DNA from: Vagococcus silagei
Lineage (GTDB): Bacteria > Bacillota > Bacilli > Lactobacillales > Vagococcaceae
DNA length: 64,000 nucleotides
NCBI RefSeq assembly: GCF_004795745.1
Contig: NZ_SDGV01000001.1
Location: 1 to 64,000, forward strand
Direction of reading: 5' to 3'
Shown here: positions 16,313 through 24,341 of the stretch, piece after piece
How positions within the stretch are numbered: the stretch's first letter is position 1
Layout of the letters: each line of letters starts with the position of its first letter
Made by a program: the position numbers and the translations under genes
The notes under the pieces: generated by a model
Seen by the model: the letters and a program-made list of their open reading frames with translations, nothing else
Told to the model about the DNA's origin: nothing
Databases searched by the model: none

Positions 16313-17443
16313 ATGAATATTGCCATTTTAGGATACGGCGTTGTTGGTTCTGGCGTCGATCATATTATTACAACAAGAGGACAAAACAAACACCATGTCA
16401 CTAAAGTTTGGAGTCGCCCTAATCCCAAAAAACAAATACCACATCTTGTTTCTACTATAAAAGAGATTATTAATGACGAAAGTATTGATTGTGTCGTCGA
16501 AACATTAAATGGCATCGAGCCTGCTCACGAACATATATTAGCTTGTTTAAATGCAGGTAAACATGTCATTAGTGCAAACAAAGCGGTTATTGCTAAATAT
16601 TATGAAGAATTTCAAGCGGCTGCCAAAAAAAATGACGTGCAATTTAAATTTGAAGCTAGCGTCGGCGGTGGGATACCATGGCTGAAAGAATTGGGTCGTG
16701 CCAAAAGAATTGATACAATCACATCGTGTTCGGGTATCTTAAATGGGACATCAAACTATATTCTTTCTACAATGACGAAAGAACAAGCTGATTTTGAAGC
16801 AGTCCTAAAAGACGCCCAAGCATTGGGCTTTGCTGAAGCCAATCCTAGTGCAGACATCGACGGCTTTGATGTCCTCAATAAAATCATGATTACCGCAAAC
16901 GTTGGCTTTAATGGTCGCGTTCAAGCAGAAGATTTTCTTGTTTGTAGCATGCGTCCTGTCACAGCAAGCGACATTCAGTATTTCAAAAACAAAGGTTACA
17001 CCCTAAAGTATCTTGGTCAGGTTGAAGCTGAAAATCAACAATATGAAGGTTCTGTCATGATTAATGCTTGCCTAGAGGATAGTTTGGAAGCCAATACTAA
17101 CCAAAATTATAATTGTGCTACGCTGCAAGGCGACACCATCGGCACACTGACATTTTATGGTCAAGGCGCCGGACAGTTCCCCACCGCTCATGCGATTGTG
17201 CAAGATTTACTCGATTTAGAAAGTGATCGACCGCAAGTGAATCAAGAGCTACAAGACTTTACGTTTCATGCAAAAACAAAAAATAACTTTTGGATTCGGA
17301 CCAATCAACAGATACCTGAAAAATTCATTGCAGGACAGGACAATCAATATAGTCAACTGATGCCAATGAACTTGATAGAATTTAAAGAGAATCTCTTACC
17401 ATTACTTAAGAAAGAAGATTTAGTTGTCAGAATGCCATTATAG
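16313..17443 (+). CDS. hom: Homoserine dehydrogenase
   Basis: A 376-residue NAD(P)-dependent enzyme that reduces aspartate semialdehyde to homoserine. The dinucleotide-binding GYGVVGSGV is at residues 7-15 and the family signature EASVGGGIPWLKEL...GILNGTSNYIL is clear. It lacks the C-terminal ACT domain found in many Firmicutes Hom proteins, so direct threonine feedback through that domain is not expected. Ribosome site AGGAGG, 8 bases before ATG. The aspartokinase gene follows after 11 bases, and asd overlaps that, so three pathway genes share a transcript. Confidence 0.94.
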   Translation: MNIAILGYGVVGSGVDHIITTRGQNKHHVTKVWSRPNPKKQIPHLVSTIKEIINDESIDCVVETLNGIEPAHEHILACLNAGKHVISANKAVIAKYYEEFQAAAKKNDVQFKFEASVGGGIPWLKELGRAKRIDTITSCSGILNGTSNYILSTMTKEQADFEAVLKDAQALGFAEANPSADIDGFDVLNKIMITANVGFNGRVQAEDFLVCSMRPVTASDIQYFKNKGYTLKYLGQVEAENQQYEGSVMINACLEDSLEANTNQNYNCATLQGDTIGTLTFYGQGAGQFPTAHAIVQDLLDLESDRPQVNQELQDFTFHAKTKNNFWIRTNQQIPEKFIAGQDNQYSQLMPMNLIEFKENLLPLLKKEDLVVRMPL

Positions 17444-17454
17444 GAGGAAAAAGA

Positions 17455-18786
17455 ATGCTCAAAGTTAGTAAGTTTGGTGGCAGTAGTGTTGCCAATGCTC
17501 AACAAATTAAAAAAGTGCAACAGATTATCGCAAGTGATCCCACACGAAAAATTGTCGTCACCAGTGCGAGTGGTAAAGAACACGCCGAAGATCATAAGGT
17601 GACCGACCTACTCTATCTTTGTTATGAACACAAGCGTTACGGCATGCCAGTCGATTCCATGTTTAATTTAATCAAAGATAAACTATTAAGCATTGAAAAT
17701 GAACTTGGTCTAGCCACTCAACTCGCACAAGACATTGACGCACTTTATCAAGAACTACAACAACCAATCGAACTCGATTATTTAGTCAGTCGTGGTGAAT
17801 ATTTGACCGCTAAATTATTAAGTCATGTGCTTGACTATACTTTTATTGATGCCAAGGATTTATTATTTTTTAAATATAATGGCGAACTCGATTATGAAAA
17901 AATGAAACTAGCCTTTAATCAACTTGAAGACATCCAAACTGGTATTGTTGTCCCCGGTTTCTATGGTGCCTTCCCAAATGGTGAGATTCACCTAATGTCG
18001 CGTGGTGGCAGTGACGTGACGGGTAGTATTTTAGCGAATTTAGCAAATGCTGAACGCTATGAAAATTGGACTGATGTTTCTGGCATTTTAAAAGCTGATC
18101 CTAGATTGGTTAAAAATCCACGACAAATTGACATTATTACCTATGAAGAATTACGCGAATTATCTTATATGGGTGCTTCGGTGATTCACGAAGAGGCCGT
18201 TTATCCCGTTAAGGATAAGAATATCCCAATTTATATTTTAAATACGAATGATTCAAAAAACGATGGCACCATTATCTTAAACAAAGTGGACGCAGAGAAA
18301 CGGCACGCCATAACAGGTATTGCCGGGAAACAGGAATTCTCAGCTATCACACTTGTGAAGGAGCATATGTCTAGTGACTTTGGCACCATTCGCAAGGCTC
18401 TCGAAGTTTTGGAAAGTTATCAACTAAAAGTTGAACATATTTCAACAGCCATTGATACTTTCTCACTCGTTGTCCAATCCAGTCAGTTAAAACCAATCTA
18501 CTATGATTTAGTGCATGACTTGAAAAAAGTCTGTCAGGCAACGCAAATTAATGTAACCCACGAATTATCACTAATTGCGATTGTTTCACGCTTTATGAAG
18601 GAAAAAACAGGCATGAGTGGTCGCGTCTTTACGGCGCTTGGTGAACAAAACATCAATATTTCTTTAATCTCACAAACAGGCAATGAAACAAATATTATTC
18701 TTGCCGTAAAAAATCAAGACTACAAAAAAACAATTCAAACTATCTATTCAGAATTTGAAGGAGATGATTCAATTGAAAAAAGCTAA
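17455..18786 (+). CDS. Aspartate kinase
   Basis: A 443-residue monofunctional aspartokinase for the first step of the aspartate pathway. The N-terminal KFGGSSVA, central SRGGSDVTGS and TDVSGI..DPR motifs identify it. Two ACT domains at the C-terminus (DFGTIRKALEVLESYQLKVE and SGRVFTALGEQNINISLI) bind effector amino acids; its placement with hom suggests threonine feedback, which is inferred from context. It follows hom with TAGGAGG upstream of ATG, and its last 14 bases overlap asd. Confidence 0.94.
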   Translation: MLKVSKFGGSSVANAQQIKKVQQIIASDPTRKIVVTSASGKEHAEDHKVTDLLYLCYEHKRYGMPVDSMFNLIKDKLLSIENELGLATQLAQDIDALYQELQQPIELDYLVSRGEYLTAKLLSHVLDYTFIDAKDLLFFKYNGELDYEKMKLAFNQLEDIQTGIVVPGFYGAFPNGEIHLMSRGGSDVTGSILANLANAERYENWTDVSGILKADPRLVKNPRQIDIITYEELRELSYMGASVIHEEAVYPVKDKNIPIYILNTNDSKNDGTIILNKVDAEKRHAITGIAGKQEFSAITLVKEHMSSDFGTIRKALEVLESYQLKVEHISTAIDTFSLVVQSSQLKPIYYDLVHDLKKVCQATQINVTHELSLIAIVSRFMKEKTGMSGRVFTALGEQNINISLISQTGNETNIILAVKNQDYKKTIQTIYSEFEGDDSIEKS

Positions 18787-19810
18787 AATTGCAATCTTGG
18801 GAATCACTGGCGCTGTTGGCCAAGAGATGCTTAACGTCATCGCTGAACGTCAAGTGCCCTATGCAGAATTAAAATTATTCGCTTCAAAACGAAGTGCGGG
18901 TAAAAAAATAAACTTTCAAGGACAAGATTTAATCATTGAGGAGTTAACTGAAGACTGTTTTGATGGGATTGATATTGTCTTATCAGCTTTAGACGATGAC
19001 ATTGCGCGTCGCTTCTTACCAATTGCCGTAAAAGCTGGTTGTATCGTCATTGATAACTCAAGCATTTATCGTTTGGATGACAATGTGCCCTTAGTTGTGC
19101 CGGAAATTAATGCTAGTGACATTCAAAATCATGAAGGTATTATTGCCAACCCAAATTGTTCGACTATTATCGGTTTAGTTGCAGTAGCTGCTTTACATAG
19201 ACATACACCTATTCAATCAATGATTGTCGCAACTTATCAAGCTGTATCAGGTGCAGGTGTCGCCGGAACTAATGAACTTCAAACACAAATCAAAGAACTT
19301 TTAGACGGTGGACAACCAACGATTAATGCTTTTCAACATCAAATTGCTTATAATTTAATTCCACAAATCGGCGGCATCAATGAAGCAGGTGACACTAGTG
19401 AAGAGTTGAAGCTACAAAACGAAGGACGTAAAATTTTACATCACCCAGACTTGCAAGTCATTTGTACTTGCGTGCGTGTCCCTGTGATGCGTTCACACTC
19501 AGAAGCAATCACGCTCTTTTTTGAAGAAAACCTTTCGCGGGAAGAAGTCATTGCTCTACTTAAAGAAGCACCCGGTGTGCGTTATATCGATGATCCAAAT
19601 CAAAACGCCTACCCAATGCCACTCGACAGTTCTAATCAAGACTTAGTCTACGTTGGACGCGTAAGAGAACAAAAAATAGGTAACCAAACAGCCATCACAC
19701 TCTGGTGCTGCGGCGACCAAGTCCGAAAAGGCGCAGCCACAAACGCAGTACAGATAGTGGAATCAATAGTGGTGGAGAAAGCTCTGCCTACAAAACCCAG
19801 ATTACAATAG
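18773..19810 (+). CDS. asd: Aspartate-semialdehyde dehydrogenase
   Basis: About 345 residues; reduces aspartyl phosphate to aspartate semialdehyde. The N-terminal NADP motif GITGAVGQEML and the active-site Cys in NPNCSTI are present, with YQAVSGAG and RVPVMRSHSEA further on. The best start is a TTG at 18773 (GGAG 9 bases upstream); an ATG at 18764 sits too close to that site, though it remains possible. The last dozen codons (VVEKALPTKPRLQ and stop) lie inside a repeat element that continues to 19940, so the C-terminus was probably reshaped by that insertion. Its 3' boundary is therefore not the ancestral one. Confidence 0.92.
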   Translation: MKKAKIAILGITGAVGQEMLNVIAERQVPYAELKLFASKRSAGKKINFQGQDLIIEELTEDCFDGIDIVLSALDDDIARRFLPIAVKAGCIVIDNSSIYRLDDNVPLVVPEINASDIQNHEGIIANPNCSTIIGLVAVAALHRHTPIQSMIVATYQAVSGAGVAGTNELQTQIKELLDGGQPTINAFQHQIAYNLIPQIGGINEAGDTSEELKLQNEGRKILHHPDLQVICTCVRVPVMRSHSEAITLFFEENLSREEVIALLKEAPGVRYIDDPNQNAYPMPLDSSNQDLVYVGRVREQKIGNQTAITLWCCGDQVRKGAATNAVQIVESIVVEKALPTKPRLQ

Positions 19811-19940
19811 TGGTGGAGTGAGCGGTTAGGGCTGAACATTAAGATGACCCTGGACTGCAGACGGTTTGTGTCTGAAGACCAGGATTAGCTTAATGCTGAA
19901 GCCCTGCTCACGGAACCCGGATTACAATAGTGGTGCAATG
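19764..19940 (+). repeat. Structured repeat element overlapping the asd 3' end
   Basis: The motif CAATAGTGGTG occurs at 19764, 19805 and 19925; the last two sit in a longer 21-base match (ACCC.GATTACAATAG...) 120 bases apart. Between them, GTGAGC (19818) to GCTCAC (19911) forms a long imperfect hairpin with pairing blocks AGGGCT, CATTAAG and CCTGG. The base composition is richer in GC than the surroundings. It may be an intergenic palindromic element of the kind scattered through Enterococcaceae genomes; no transposase is present. Confidence 0.7.
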
Positions 19941-20010
19941 AGCGCTTTGGGGTGAAAAGTAAGATAAACATTTTATACATATGGTACACTTAATGAAAAG
20001 GAGTGGTCCC

Positions 20011-20187
20011 ATGGTTAAGTATAAGTATGAATCTGTCAAAATTGCATTAGGTGGTAAATTAAAAGAAGATCATCAAGAAATTATTAATCAATATGCTCGA
20101 CGAGGTTATCGCTTTGTTGGTATTGTTCCAACAAAATTCAATGGCTCCATCATGACCAACTTTGATTTAGTCTTTGAGAAAGATTAA
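20011..20187 (+). CDS. DUF4177 family protein (58 aa)
   Basis: A 58-residue protein, YKYESVKIALGGKL...NQYARRGYRFVGIVP, matching the small DUF4177 family (function unknown). The ATG at 20011 has AAAGGAG 7 bases upstream; the longer reading from 19981 has none. It is a single gene between the asd repeat and a terminator that overlaps the end of the opposite-strand LysR gene. Confidence 0.82.
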   Translation: MVKYKYESVKIALGGKLKEDHQEIINQYARRGYRFVGIVPTKFNGSIMTNFDLVFEKD

Positions 20188-20228
20188 CCAAAAAACATTA
20201 TATTAATATTTATCCTAAATACTAAAAA

Positions 20229-20270
20229 CAGCAGAAAACTGACCTTGTAGTCAGTTCCTGCTGCTTTTTT
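20229..20270 (+). terminator. Terminator after the DUF4177 gene
   Basis: CAGCAG.AACTGAC pairs with GTCAGTTCCTGCTG and is followed by six T. The 3' arm contains the last codons of the convergent LysR gene. Confidence 0.8.
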
Positions 20271-21141
20271 GTTCTATTTCTTTGAAACATGCAATTATTT
20301 TTCTCAATTTACGACTCTGTTTTTTTCCTTTTAACATGACACAATAATTCGTAGATTGTCCTTCAAAGCCTTCTAATTTAATTTCAGCCAATTCATGATT
20401 CTTAAAAGCAATGTCGGCTAACGGCTTTGATAAAAGTGTCACACCTAATCCTTTTTCTGCTGCATTAACTAGTATTTCAGTATTCACACTCTCTAGAACA
20501 GGACTCATTTCAAGCTCATTTTGATATAAATAAGCGTCAAAAGCATCACGAAGCGAACTTCCTTTTTCACGCATTAAAAACGGGACTTCTAAAATATCTT
20601 CTCTACTCATCATTTTACCAGCCCACTTGCTTGCCCTACCACAAACAAAAAGCATCTCGTATGTCGACAGCCACTCACGTTCAAATTCTTGGTTTGATTC
20701 AAAACCTTCGGTAAAAGCCACATCTATTTCACCATTCAATAAACGTTGTTTAATGCTATTTATATTTTCAGCATAAATTTTCAAAGGTGTCTCAGGGTAC
20801 GTTTCTTTAAATAAATCCAACGCTGGTCCCAATGTTTTGCGTCCAATTGTCAAACTAACACCTATTTTCAAAGGTAACTTATCATCGTCCAGAGTTGTAA
20901 AATCACGAAGACTATCAAAATCTTGCACAACTTGTGAGGCTTTTATTTTAAAAAGCCGTCCTTCATCTGTTAAAAATAAACGACCATTTATGCGATCAAA
21001 AAGAATTTCATCTAACTCTTGTTCTAATTCTTTAATTGCTTTTGAAATTGCTGGCTGCGAGAGATATAAATTTTGAGCTGTCTTTGTCATCGACATTGTC
21101 TCGCAAACATTTAAAAAAAGACGTAATTGTCTTAAATTCAT
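20251..21141 (-). CDS. LysR family transcriptional regulator
   Basis: A 296-residue LysR-type regulator. The N-terminal winged helix (NLRQLRLFLNVCETMSMTKTAQNLYLSQPAISKAIKELE, residues 2-40) is typical and the rest is a periplasmic-binding-like effector domain. The ATG at 21141 has AGGAGG 7 bases upstream. It is divergent from the two chromate-transporter genes, 99 bases away, and LysR regulators usually control their divergent neighbour, so it probably regulates them. The ligand is unknown. Confidence 0.9.
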   Translation of the reverse strand: MNLRQLRLFLNVCETMSMTKTAQNLYLSQPAISKAIKELEQELDEILFDRINGRLFLTDEGRLFKIKASQVVQDFDSLRDFTTLDDDKLPLKIGVSLTIGRKTLGPALDLFKETYPETPLKIYAENINSIKQRLLNGEIDVAFTEGFESNQEFEREWLSTYEMLFVCGRASKWAGKMMSREDILEVPFLMREKGSSLRDAFDAYLYQNELEMSPVLESVNTEILVNAAEKGLGVTLLSKPLADIAFKNHELAEIKLEGFEGQSTNYCVMLKGKKQSRKLRKIIACFKEIEQKSSRN

Positions 21142-21240
21142 AATCATCCTCCTCATAACTTAATAGTTATCGACTGATACCTCATTATGTATTATCAATC
21201 ATACTATACGAATGCTATTCTGTCAGCAGGAGGTTTTGAT

Positions 21241-21786
21241 ATGAAGAAAAATATAATTTTATTAAAAGTTTATTTAATGGCTGGAACCTTTACATTCTCA
21301 GGTGGGATGGCTATGCTAACATTAATTGAAAATGAACTCTCTGAAAAACGTGACCTGATTTCAAAAGAAGATTTACATGAATACACGACTCTCTCTCAAG
21401 TATTCCCAGGGGTAATAGCCTTGACCAACGCCTGTTTTGTTGGTCGAAAAGTAAACGGTTGGAGTGGCATGTTTTTTGCGGGGTTCGGCGCGATACTCCC
21501 CGCATATTTATTAATGTCACTTGCAACCTTCTTTTATCAATTTATTCCGGCAAACGGTCCAATGTTTCAAGTTTTAGTTGCCGTTCGAGCAACCTCAGCC
21601 TCTTTCCTTTTTATTACCTGCTACTCGTTGACACAATTTAATATTCACAATAAAAGATCATTGATGCTTGCTTTACTGGCTTTTACACTCACCTTTTTTC
21701 AGATTATAAGCGCACCTTTCTTAATTATCTTAGGTGTTGCGGGTGGCATCATTTCCAAGCTTTCTAAAGAAAGGAAAAACAAATAA
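21241..21786 (+). CDS. Chromate transporter family protein, first half
   Basis: A 181-residue membrane protein of the CHR family, short (half-size) type, with about five to six membrane helices. FSGGMAMLTLIENEL near the N-terminus and the FPGVIALTNACFVG segment are CHR motifs. Half-size CHR proteins work as pairs, and its partner follows with a TAATG overlap. The ATG at 21241 has AGGAGG 7 bases upstream. The substrate may be chromate, but many family members transport other oxyanions or are uncharacterised. Confidence 0.9.
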   Translation: MKKNIILLKVYLMAGTFTFSGGMAMLTLIENELSEKRDLISKEDLHEYTTLSQVFPGVIALTNACFVGRKVNGWSGMFFAGFGAILPAYLLMSLATFFYQFIPANGPMFQVLVAVRATSASFLFITCYSLTQFNIHNKRSLMLALLAFTLTFFQIISAPFLIILGVAGGIISKLSKERKNK

Positions 21787-22340
21787 TGTTACAAAAACTT
21801 TTTCTAACGTTTTTAAAGATTGGTTTTTTAGGATTTGGTGGCGGTTATGCGATGCTATCCCTGATCTTTGAAGAGATGATGGGCTTCGGCATGACCGTTG
21901 AACAATACGCCGATTTAAATGCATTGGATGTTTTAATTCCAGGTCCGATTGCAATTAATTCTGCTACATATGTCGGGCAACTTTACGCAGGCTTTTCTGG
22001 TGCCCTTGTCACGACCATCGCAGTCTGTATACCCTCTTTCGTTTTTGTTAATTTATTCTGTTATTTTGAAAAAACAATTCGAAAGAGCCAACTCTTAACA
22101 ACTATTTTAAATACAATTAAAGTCATCTCAATTGGACTTATTTTTGCGGTTGCACTAACTTTGGTGCTGGCAACTTGTTTTTATATGGAATCTTGGCAAG
22201 ACCTTTCAGATTTCCATTTCGATCTCCTCTCCTTTATCATTATGTCACTTACTATTTTCCTTCATCTTCGTTTTAAAATTAATCCACTTTTATTAACGTT
22301 AGCCGCCGGATTACTCGGCTATCTCACGTTTTATTTCTAA
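21786..22340 (+). CDS. Chromate transporter family protein, second half
   Basis: A 184-residue CHR-family membrane protein, the partner of the gene it overlaps by one base. It carries FGFGGGYAMLSLIFEEM and PGPIAINSATYVGQLYAG. Start and coupling are unambiguous. Together the pair would form the full transporter. A LysR regulator is divergent upstream and a DUF1801 gene follows after 36 bases. Confidence 0.9.
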   Translation: MLQKLFLTFLKIGFLGFGGGYAMLSLIFEEMMGFGMTVEQYADLNALDVLIPGPIAINSATYVGQLYAGFSGALVTTIAVCIPSFVFVNLFCYFEKTIRKSQLLTTILNTIKVISIGLIFAVALTLVLATCFYMESWQDLSDFHFDLLSFIIMSLTIFLHLRFKINPLLLTLAAGLLGYLTFYF

Positions 22341-22376
22341 TTATGATACAATTAAAAGAAAGAAAAGAGTGATATC

Positions 22377-22727
22377 ATGAGTCTAACAACTGTTGATCAA
22401 TACTTAGAAACTTGTCCTCAAGAACGTCTCCCTATCCTGAATCAAGTGCGCCAAACAATCAAAGAAGCACTACCTGATGCAGAAGAATGTATCAAATACG
22501 GCATTCCAACTTATTATCAACAACAAAATCTCGTTCATTTCTCTAACGCTAAAACTCATCTTGGCTTCTATCCTACTCCAGAAGGGATTATCCACTTTGC
22601 CAAACAATTTAGTCCATATAAAACCAGCAAAGGTGCGGTTCAATTTCCTTTCAATCAAGAGATTCCGTATGATTTGATTCGCGAAGTTTCCTTATGGCGT
22701 TTAACAGAAGTCAAAAAAGGACTGTGA
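22377..22727 (+). CDS. DUF1801 family protein, YdhG/iron-chaperone-like
   Basis: A 116-residue protein with the DUF1801 fold: AEECIKYGIPTYYQ, then HFSNAKTHLGFYPTPEGI and a basic C-terminal segment, as in B. subtilis YdhG. The family is sometimes annotated as iron chaperone by analogy with frataxin-like structure; the function here is unproven. It may be read with the upstream transporter genes. Its stop codon lies inside the stem of the terminator at 22714-22751. Confidence 0.83.
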   Translation: MSLTTVDQYLETCPQERLPILNQVRQTIKEALPDAEECIKYGIPTYYQQQNLVHFSNAKTHLGFYPTPEGIIHFAKQFSPYKTSKGAVQFPFNQEIPYDLIREVSLWRLTEVKKGL

Positions 22728-22751
22728 CATAAGTACGTCACAGTCCTTTTT
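22714..22751 (+). terminator. Terminator with GTGAC..AAGTA..GTCAC hairpin
   Basis: A perfect 15-bp stem (AAAAAGGACTGTGAC) with loop ATAAGTAC and a T5 tail. The same hairpin core (GTGAC, loop with AAGTA, GTCAC) recurs at 54642-54670, and both are followed by copies of one palindromic repeat. Confidence 0.85.
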
Positions 22752-22763
22752 CAAACTAAACGG

Positions 22764-22815
22764 TGTTACAGAAGCAGCTTCTTATTTCTTGAAGCCGAAC
22801 ACTTCTGTCACAAAC
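22764..22815. repeat. Dispersed palindromic repeat, short copy
   Basis: A 52-base hairpin (TGTTACAGAAG..AGCTTC paired with GAAGC...CTTCTGTCACA). It matches both ends of the 108-base copies at 54685 and 54810 but lacks their central 56 bases. Confidence 0.75.
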
Positions 22816-22821
22816 TCTTTC

Positions 22822-23400
22822 CTATTCCACGACAAAATCTTGACTATAATCTAAATCAGTAAAGTAAAGAAAGTAAAATTCTTTGCCATTTTTCTGATAC
22901 GTATCAATTTTGGCTGCTTTATTTCCATTAACTGTCATCTCTAATTCCGTCTTATCTTGGGTAATGTAGCATTGCGTCGCTTTTCGTAGTCTTGCTACCT
23001 TTGGTGCATTGCGTAGACCATTTAACAAGCTTTCAAATGACTCCTTACCAAAAAGTTGACTGACTTCAAAATAGTTCTCATTCATAGCACCATTGACAAT
23101 CTTATATTTTTTCTTGCCCTCTTTATTATCTTTAACAATTGACACTTGAACTAAGGTGCCATCTTCGTCGACAGCGACTTCTGTCACACGACCAAAAGTA
23201 TGTTTAGAGATAAGCTGGCTATTCTTTTTTGAAAGTTTATATTCAACAGCTTCATCAATTGAAGCAAAATTTGTTTTAATTTGATTTTGATTGGGAATTG
23301 GATTCCAAAAGAAAAAAATAAGGGCAAGTACAGCAGCAGCAATAAAGAGCACTAAAAACTGATCTTCACGCCACGCCTTACGAGTTGATTTCAGTTTCAA
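22822..23400 (-). CDS. Hypothetical membrane-anchored protein
   Basis: I do not recognise this 192-residue protein. One membrane segment near residues 17-32 (LVLFIAAAVLALIFFFW) follows a basic N-terminus, and the rest is predicted to face outward with a mixed charged sequence, so it looks like a signal-anchored surface protein. It starts with TTG and GAGGGGG 8 bases upstream, and overlaps the preceding gene by 23 bases, so the two are translationally coupled. A functional partnership with that membrane protein is likely; no further role can be read. Confidence 0.72.
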   Translation of the reverse strand: MKLKSTRKAWREDQFLVLFIAAAVLALIFFFWNPIPNQNQIKTNFASIDEAVEYKLSKKNSQLISKHTFGRVTEVAVDEDGTLVQVSIVKDNKEGKKKYKIVNGAMNENYFEVSQLFGKESFESLLNGLRNAPKVARLRKATQCYITQDKTELEMTVNGNKAAKIDTYQKNGKEFYFLYFTDLDYSQDFVVE

Positions 23401-24205
23401 AAACTTGACCCCCTCTTTGTTCTAATACTTTTTGTTTAAAGAATAATAGTTCGCTATCTCGTATGAGCCAATCGCCGATATCTTGTTCTAGCGCTTGATC
23501 CTTCATTAATAGACTACAACAATACGCAACATAACCGTATTTTAAGCGCATTAGTATTTTCCGTTTCGGTAGACTGGCAATTTTTCGATTAATCGCCAAC
23601 AAAATACTCGTATTTCCTTCCAAACACTGTGTATAAAAATAATGTAGATCCAATAAATTTTGGTATTTTCGTACCTCACGGGGTTTAATACCTTTCATTT
23701 CTTCTTTGATTTCATAAAGACCACCAAGATTTCCCGTATAAAAATAATAATCATTTAGTACAAAAAGATAGGCAATGTAATCAGCCCGACCTTTCGAACG
23801 CACTTCTTCAAGTGATAATTTATTAAAGTGGTCTTGTGCATCGTCTAATTCGCCCAACAAAATCAAAAGATAAATCAAATGCACGCGATACCTAAGACTA
23901 TTCTTTCGTTTATTATCATATTTTTCCTTTAAAAAATACTCCCATACCTCAAGATCATTCGCACTTAAAATAATTTGATCATACGTTGTTTCAAATAATT
24001 GCTTATTGCGGATTAAAATAATTGTTAAACCACAAAAAATCGCAACTACTCCCAAATTATATTGACCAAAAGAAAATGAAAGGCCTAAAATTAAGATGAC
24101 CGCTAAATATAGCCAAATGATCGCTGCACGCATTTTACGTTGTCGGTCGTATACAACATAGCGAGCCGATAATTCATTTTGATTTTCTACTTCTGACATA
24201 CCCAT
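23378..24205 (-). CDS. Hypothetical membrane protein with helical cytoplasmic domain
   Basis: A 275-residue protein I do not recognise. Two adjacent membrane segments (about residues 28-63; WLYLAVILILGLSFSF and LGVVAIFCGLTIILI) leave a large helical, TPR-like C-terminal region in the cytoplasm, with residues such as YLLILLGELDDAQDHFNKL. The ATG at 24205 has GGAGG 5 bases upstream; an upstream TTG has none. It precedes and overlaps the anchored protein gene at 22822, forming a two-gene unit. Confidence 0.72.
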   Translation of the reverse strand: MGMSEVENQNELSARYVVYDRQRKMRAAIIWLYLAVILILGLSFSFGQYNLGVVAIFCGLTIILIRNKQLFETTYDQIILSANDLEVWEYFLKEKYDNKRKNSLRYRVHLIYLLILLGELDDAQDHFNKLSLEEVRSKGRADYIAYLFVLNDYYFYTGNLGGLYEIKEEMKGIKPREVRKYQNLLDLHYFYTQCLEGNTSILLAINRKIASLPKRKILMRLKYGYVAYCCSLLMKDQALEQDIGDWLIRDSELLFFKQKVLEQRGGQVFETEINS

Positions 24206-24283
24206 TAAAGCCTCCAAACTTTTCAAGCTACTCTATTGTTTCATTATAAACTAAATAAGACACAATGTTAATGTTGTGTGTGC

Positions 24284-24330
24284 AAAATAAAAAGCTGATA
24301 GCAGTCATCCTAACAACTGCTATCAGCTTT
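24284..24330 (-). terminator. Terminator after lplA
   Basis: A perfect 15-bp stem (AAAGCTGATAGCAGT) with A-rich left flank giving the T-run on the minus transcript. It begins 12 bases after the lplA stop. Confidence 0.85.
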
Positions 24331-24341
24331 TAAAATTCATA

